Shown piece after piece: positions 26,604-28,564 of a DNA stretch of 28,564 nt. Where the stretch lies: NCBI GenBank assembly GCA_964640955.1, contig CAZXJI010000032.1, positions 1-28,564 on the forward strand, read 5' to 3'. Position 1 is the first letter of the stretch, and each line of letters opens with the position of its first letter. The stretch comes from CAXXOK01 sp964640955 (GTDB taxonomy: Bacteria; Bacillota; Clostridia; Christensenellales; Aristaeellaceae). The notes beneath the pieces were generated by a model. It saw only the letters and a list, made by a program, of their open reading frames with translations. It ran no database searches and had not been told where the DNA came from. The translations under genes and the position numbers were made by a program.

Positions 26604-26972
26604 TTAGCGCCTGGCGTGGCGGGCCTTGTCTATCCTGTCCACCATCGCGGCGATGCTTTCCCACGCCTCCTCGGGCAGGTTCGCCAGTTCCCGGAAAACG
26701 GCCTTCACAAACTCGTTGTCCCCGTTCATGATGTTCTCCAGCTTGCTCATCGTCATTACGTCGGCCGGTACGCGCATCGGTTCCCACCCGTTTTTCAGCC
26801 AGTCGTAGTGGATCGCGTATTCGCGGCAGATCAGCCGCACCACCGCCTCGGGCGGTTCCACGCGGCCGTTCTCCCACGAGGCGACCACGTCGCGCGTCAC
26901 ACCCAGGCGCGCTGCGAAATCTGTTTGTGTCCATTTCATCATCCGGCGAATCTGTTTGATTCGTTCTTTCAT
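26604..26972 (-). CDS. XRE-family transcriptional repressor
   Basis: This 122-residue protein has an N-terminal helix-turn-helix (about residues 3-58: IKQIRRMMKWTQTDFAARLG, then VTRDVVASWENGRVEPPEAV). The C-terminal half, with MNGDNEFVKAVFRELANLPE and AWESIAAMVDRI, resembles short clostridial phage-type regulators. It should act as a dimeric repressor of a nearby operator. The start codon follows a GGAGG. Its own promoter and the opposing promoter share one large palindrome (27012-27056), so autoregulation is likely. Confidence 0.9.
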   Translation of the reverse strand: MKERIKQIRRMMKWTQTDFAARLGVTRDVVASWENGRVEPPEAVVRLICREYAIHYDWLKNGWEPMRVPADVMTMSKLENIMNGDNEFVKAVFRELANLPEEAWESIAAMVDRIDKARHARR

Positions 26973-26993
26973 TTGCCTCCACTCCTTAAAGGT

Positions 26994-27023
26994 ATTGTAA
27001 CATGCCTTTCCTGTGTCTGTCTA
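26994..27023 (-). promoter_or_regulatory. Promoter of the XRE gene
   Basis: On the minus strand TAGACA and TACAAT are 18 bases apart, just upstream of the XRE ribosome site. The -35 lies within the left arm of the operator. Confidence 0.6.
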
Positions 27024-27056
27024 CACATTTTACGTAAAATAGTGTTGACAGACACA
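27012..27056. promoter_or_regulatory. Large near-perfect palindromic operator between face-away promoters
   Basis: Outer arms TGTGTCTGTC (27012-27021) and GACAGACACA (27047-27056) are perfect complements. The core ATTTTACGTAAAAT (27027-27040) is a perfect 14-bp palindrome. The segments between are ACAC and GTGT, with one mismatch and one extra base. Together they make a 45-bp near-palindrome. The outer arms cover the -35 elements of both divergent promoters, so one bound complex could shut off both. Confidence 0.8.
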
Positions 27057-27073
27057 TTCTTATAGTCTATAAT
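27045..27073 (+). promoter_or_regulatory. Fully consensus sigma-A promoter of the small-gene operon
   Basis: TTGACA and TATAAT with a 17-base spacer match consensus at all twelve positions. Such a strong promoter under a palindromic operator implies tight repression. The leader (27080-27173) has CCGCCG (27119-27124) pairing with CGGCGG (27150-27155) directly before AAAGGAG. Confidence 0.85.
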
Positions 27074-27173
27074 GTGTACTGTTCCACCTATCAGATTCCG
27101 GTTTCGGCTCATTACACCCCGCCGCGTTCGCCTGCTATACCCGGCAGCACGGCGGAAAGGAGTGGAATCTTCC

Positions 27174-27389
27174 ATGACCCGCCCCGGCCAAAACGACAAA
27201 AAAGCGCTCCTGATGGAGCGAATCGACCGCACGCTGCCCACCCTTCCGCGCAACCAGCAAAACCTTGTTGCCTGCTATGCCCTTGGCCTGCGCGACGGGC
27301 TACGGTTGCGAGAACGTGCCTCGATCCTCGACACAGCCGAAGCCCGCACGGCGCCCGTGCCGTTCCCGTCCGCCCCCGAGCAAAAATGA
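27174..27389 (+). CDS. 71-residue small protein, first gene of the XRE-controlled operon
   Basis: The ATG at 27174 lies eleven bases after AAAGGAG. The product is mostly helical: MTRPGQNDKKALLMERIDR, then TLPTLPRNQQNLVACYALGL and RDGLRLRERA, with a disordered Ala/Pro tail. The short pattern LP-x-N-Q-Q-x-L-V...A-x-G-L resembles small phage-element proteins of unknown function. It is the first gene after the consensus promoter and should be highly expressed when the repressor leaves. Confidence 0.65.
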   Translation: MTRPGQNDKKALLMERIDRTLPTLPRNQQNLVACYALGLRDGLRLRERASILDTAEARTAPVPFPSAPEQK

Positions 27390-27476
27390 TGTGGTCGTTG
27401 CGCGTCGTTCGCCGGTATCGCCGCCTGCGGTTCCCTGCCTGCATAGGTTTCTTCGTAGAACGAAGGAGGGCTGCCG

Positions 27477-27629
27477 ATGCCGAAACGCCTGTTTACCCAG
27501 GCTGCCGATTTGCGGCGGATCCGTCGCAGCGCGGCGCCCGTTTTGTACGATGCCACGCCGAAAATCATTGTGGCACTGCTGACGGCCGCATTGCCCGTGG
27601 GAATCCTCCTGTGGCTGTTATGCGGTTGA
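27477..27629 (+). CDS. 50-residue tail-anchored membrane protein
   Basis: The ATG at 27477 follows GAAGGAGGG by about six bases. The N-terminal 25 residues are strongly basic (MPKRLFTQAADLRRIRRSA). Residues 30-48 are a hydrophobic helix (IIVALLTAALPVGILLWLL), ending CG. It could be a small membrane toxin, a holin-like protein or a regulator of a membrane partner; sequence alone does not decide. It is second in the XRE-controlled unit, 87 bases after the 71-residue gene. Confidence 0.65.
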   Translation: MPKRLFTQAADLRRIRRSAAPVLYDATPKIIVALLTAALPVGILLWLLCG

Positions 27630-27829
27630 ATGACGGCCGGAATCCTCGGGGGCCGCGATGGTTGTTTGCGACCCATTTGCACACCATCCTCCACTATTCC
27701 ATCTGTATGGATCGGTTATTCGCATTTCAATTCCACATGTTGTCCCTCTTCAAGCATCATAACCGCATTTTTCTCTGGTCCTGCTCCACTTTGCTCCATC
27801 AATGCCAATCGCCGAAAGGATGAACGCCG
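27630..27829. other. AT-richer spacer without a supported gene
   Basis: From about 27690 to 27810 the base composition drops well below the surroundings. Frames crossing it have no ribosome sites. On the minus strand the tail of an open frame reads MEQSGAGPEKNAVMMLEEGQ then HVELKCE, which looks protein-like but has no start signal. A decayed gene or a non-coding insertion are both possible. Confidence 0.35.
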
Positions 27830-28285
27830 ATGCCGGGAACCGCACGTATGGGACGCACGGACGATACCTTCTCCGTCAAGCATTATTTGATGGAATACCC
27901 TCTGCTCGTTCAGCGTCGCGACGCTTTGACGGCCGAATTGGACCGTCTTCGGGAGGCGACCACGCACGCGACGAGCCGCCTTTCACCCGTGCGCTCCTCA
28001 GGCCGTTCGGCTCCGGACAACCGCGAAAACGCCATGCTTGCGGTGGTGGACGCCGAGGAACGCCTGCGGGAAATCATCGGGCACGTGGGCGAGGCGCTGG
28101 CCGCGCGCCTGGCGCTGATCGAACGTCTCGGGGATGAGCGGCAGAAAACGCTGCTGACGCTTCGCTATATCAACAATCTCAGTTGGGAGGCGATCGGCTA
28201 CGCCATGCATTACGAACGAACGCAGATCTTTGAAATACACAACCAGGCGCTGGGCGCCGCGCAACGTGCGCTGGACGGCGCATAA
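27830..28285 (+). CDS. Phage-type sigma-like regulator (DUF1492-like)
   Basis: This 151-residue protein has a helical, partly coiled-coil N-terminal part (LLVQRRDALTAELDRLREA) and a C-terminal helix-turn-helix resembling sigma region 4: ERLGDERQKTLLTLRYINNL, SWEAIGYAMHYERTQIFEIH. This layout is that of DUF1492/ArpU-like late regulators of clostridial prophages and integrative elements, where they lie before the packaging or transfer genes. Here no terminase or integrase follows. AAGGA lies nine bases before the ATG. It may be the last gene of the XRE-controlled operon. Confidence 0.8.
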   Translation: MPGTARMGRTDDTFSVKHYLMEYPLLVQRRDALTAELDRLREATTHATSRLSPVRSSGRSAPDNRENAMLAVVDAEERLREIIGHVGEALAARLALIERLGDERQKTLLTLRYINNLSWEAIGYAMHYERTQIFEIHNQALGAAQRALDGA

Positions 28286-28364
28286 CCCGCCGTGGCGCAT
28301 GGCGTGAGGCGGAACGGGACGCAATGAACCCACACGATACTCCGCAGGTTTTTTCAAATCACTC

Positions 28365-28393
28365 TTGCATTTCCGCCGATATTTTGTTATAGT
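28365..28393 (+). promoter_or_regulatory. Promoter of tRNA-Ala
   Basis: TTGCAT and TATAGT are 17 bases apart; transcription should begin near 28400, 37 bases before the mature tRNA. Confidence 0.75.
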
Positions 28394-28436
28394 ATATTCC
28401 GCTGACGAATGGCGGAAATGCCTTCGGCAGCCATGC

Positions 28437-28512
28437 GGGGCATTAGCGCAGTTGGTAGCGCACAACACTGGCAGTGTTGGGGTCAGGAGTTCGAGTCTCC
28501 TATGCTCCACCA
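28437..28512 (+). tRNA. tRNA-Ala, anticodon GGC
   Basis: The 76 bases fold as a full cloverleaf: acceptor GGGGCAT/ATGCTCC, D stem GCGC/GCGC, anticodon stem CAACA/TGTTG with loop CTGGCAG (anticodon GGC, reading GCC and GCU), and T stem AGGAG/CTCCT with loop TTCGAGT. The G3-U70 pair, the alanine identity element, is present. The CCA end is encoded. tRNA genes are common integration sites, of interest given the accessory genes just to the left. Confidence 0.97.
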
Positions 28513-28518
28513 GATAAT

Positions 28519-28564
28519 AACGTCGGTTTTAATACAAAACGTATTGAAACCGACGTTTTATTTT
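28519..28564 (+). terminator. Terminator of tRNA-Ala
   Basis: A long stem pairs AACGTCGGTTTTAATAC with GTATTGAAACCGACGTT (one G-U) around a five-base loop, followed by TTATTTT at the window end. Confidence 0.9.

Noticed and set aside
27719..27745. ATTTCAATTCC motif resembling the end of type I-B CRISPR repeats
   Set aside because: Only one copy is present, with no regularly spaced second unit and no cas genes in the window.
27785..27800. TGCTCCAC match to the 3' end of tRNA-Ala as an attachment site
   Set aside because: Only eight bases agree; a true att repeat should cover much more of the tRNA 3' end.
27387..27823. Long frame starting MMWSLRVVRRYRRLRFPACI after the 71-residue gene
   Set aside because: It overlaps the well-supported 50-residue membrane gene in another frame, is full of Arg and Cys, and has no ribosome site.

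Overview
The window is GC-rich DNA, about two thirds G+C by eye. It carries clear Gram-positive signals: sigma-A type promoters with 17-base spacers, strong AGGAGG ribosome sites, a T-box leader before thrS, a whiA-crh pair and rho-independent terminators. It looks like a chromosomal segment of a high-GC member of the Clostridia, possibly a gut Christensenellales-like lineage. The class is a fairly safe inference; the order is a guess from style and from the PT/VTEAP-rich SH3 protein.

Layout, left to right. Positions 1-382 hold a possible gene fragment and an intergenic element with a 26-bp perfect palindrome. A ROK-family sugar kinase (minus) diverges from whiA, which is followed by a Crh-like HPr paralogue that lacks the phospho-histidine. 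A GH13 glycosidase with its own promoter leads into recF. Convergent to recF lie a metallophosphatase and a sirtuin. A T-box-controlled thrS, two GNAT acetyltransferases, a membrane diguanylate cyclase and a voltage-gated potassium channel follow. Then come gyrB and gyrA, separated by a hairpin-rich 171-base element. A minus-strand cluster holds a Nudix hydrolase, a 51-residue membrane protein, a RimJ-like GNAT and a TPR lipoprotein.

Positions 20826-25848 hold a consensus promoter and a 1643-residue secreted, membrane-anchored protein with eight SH3b-like modules, three of them near-identical. It is closed off by three tandem stem-loop terminators.

The right end (26040-28300) is a different kind of region. 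It is a compact accessory cassette of small genes: a 36-residue ORF, an XRE repressor, face-to-face promoters sharing a large palindromic operator, a 71-residue protein, a 50-residue tail-anchored membrane protein and a phage-type sigma-like (DUF1492-like) regulator. It lies beside a tRNA-Ala(GGC) gene and resembles the control module of a mobile element, or its remnant. It is the best candidate in the window for something undescribed.

Most of the window is housekeeping: replication and topology (recF, gyrB, gyrA), translation (thrS, tRNA-Ala) and carbon regulation (whiA, crh). recF is split from gyrBA by about 7.5 kb, and dnaA and dnaN are not in the window, so the classical origin cluster is rearranged.
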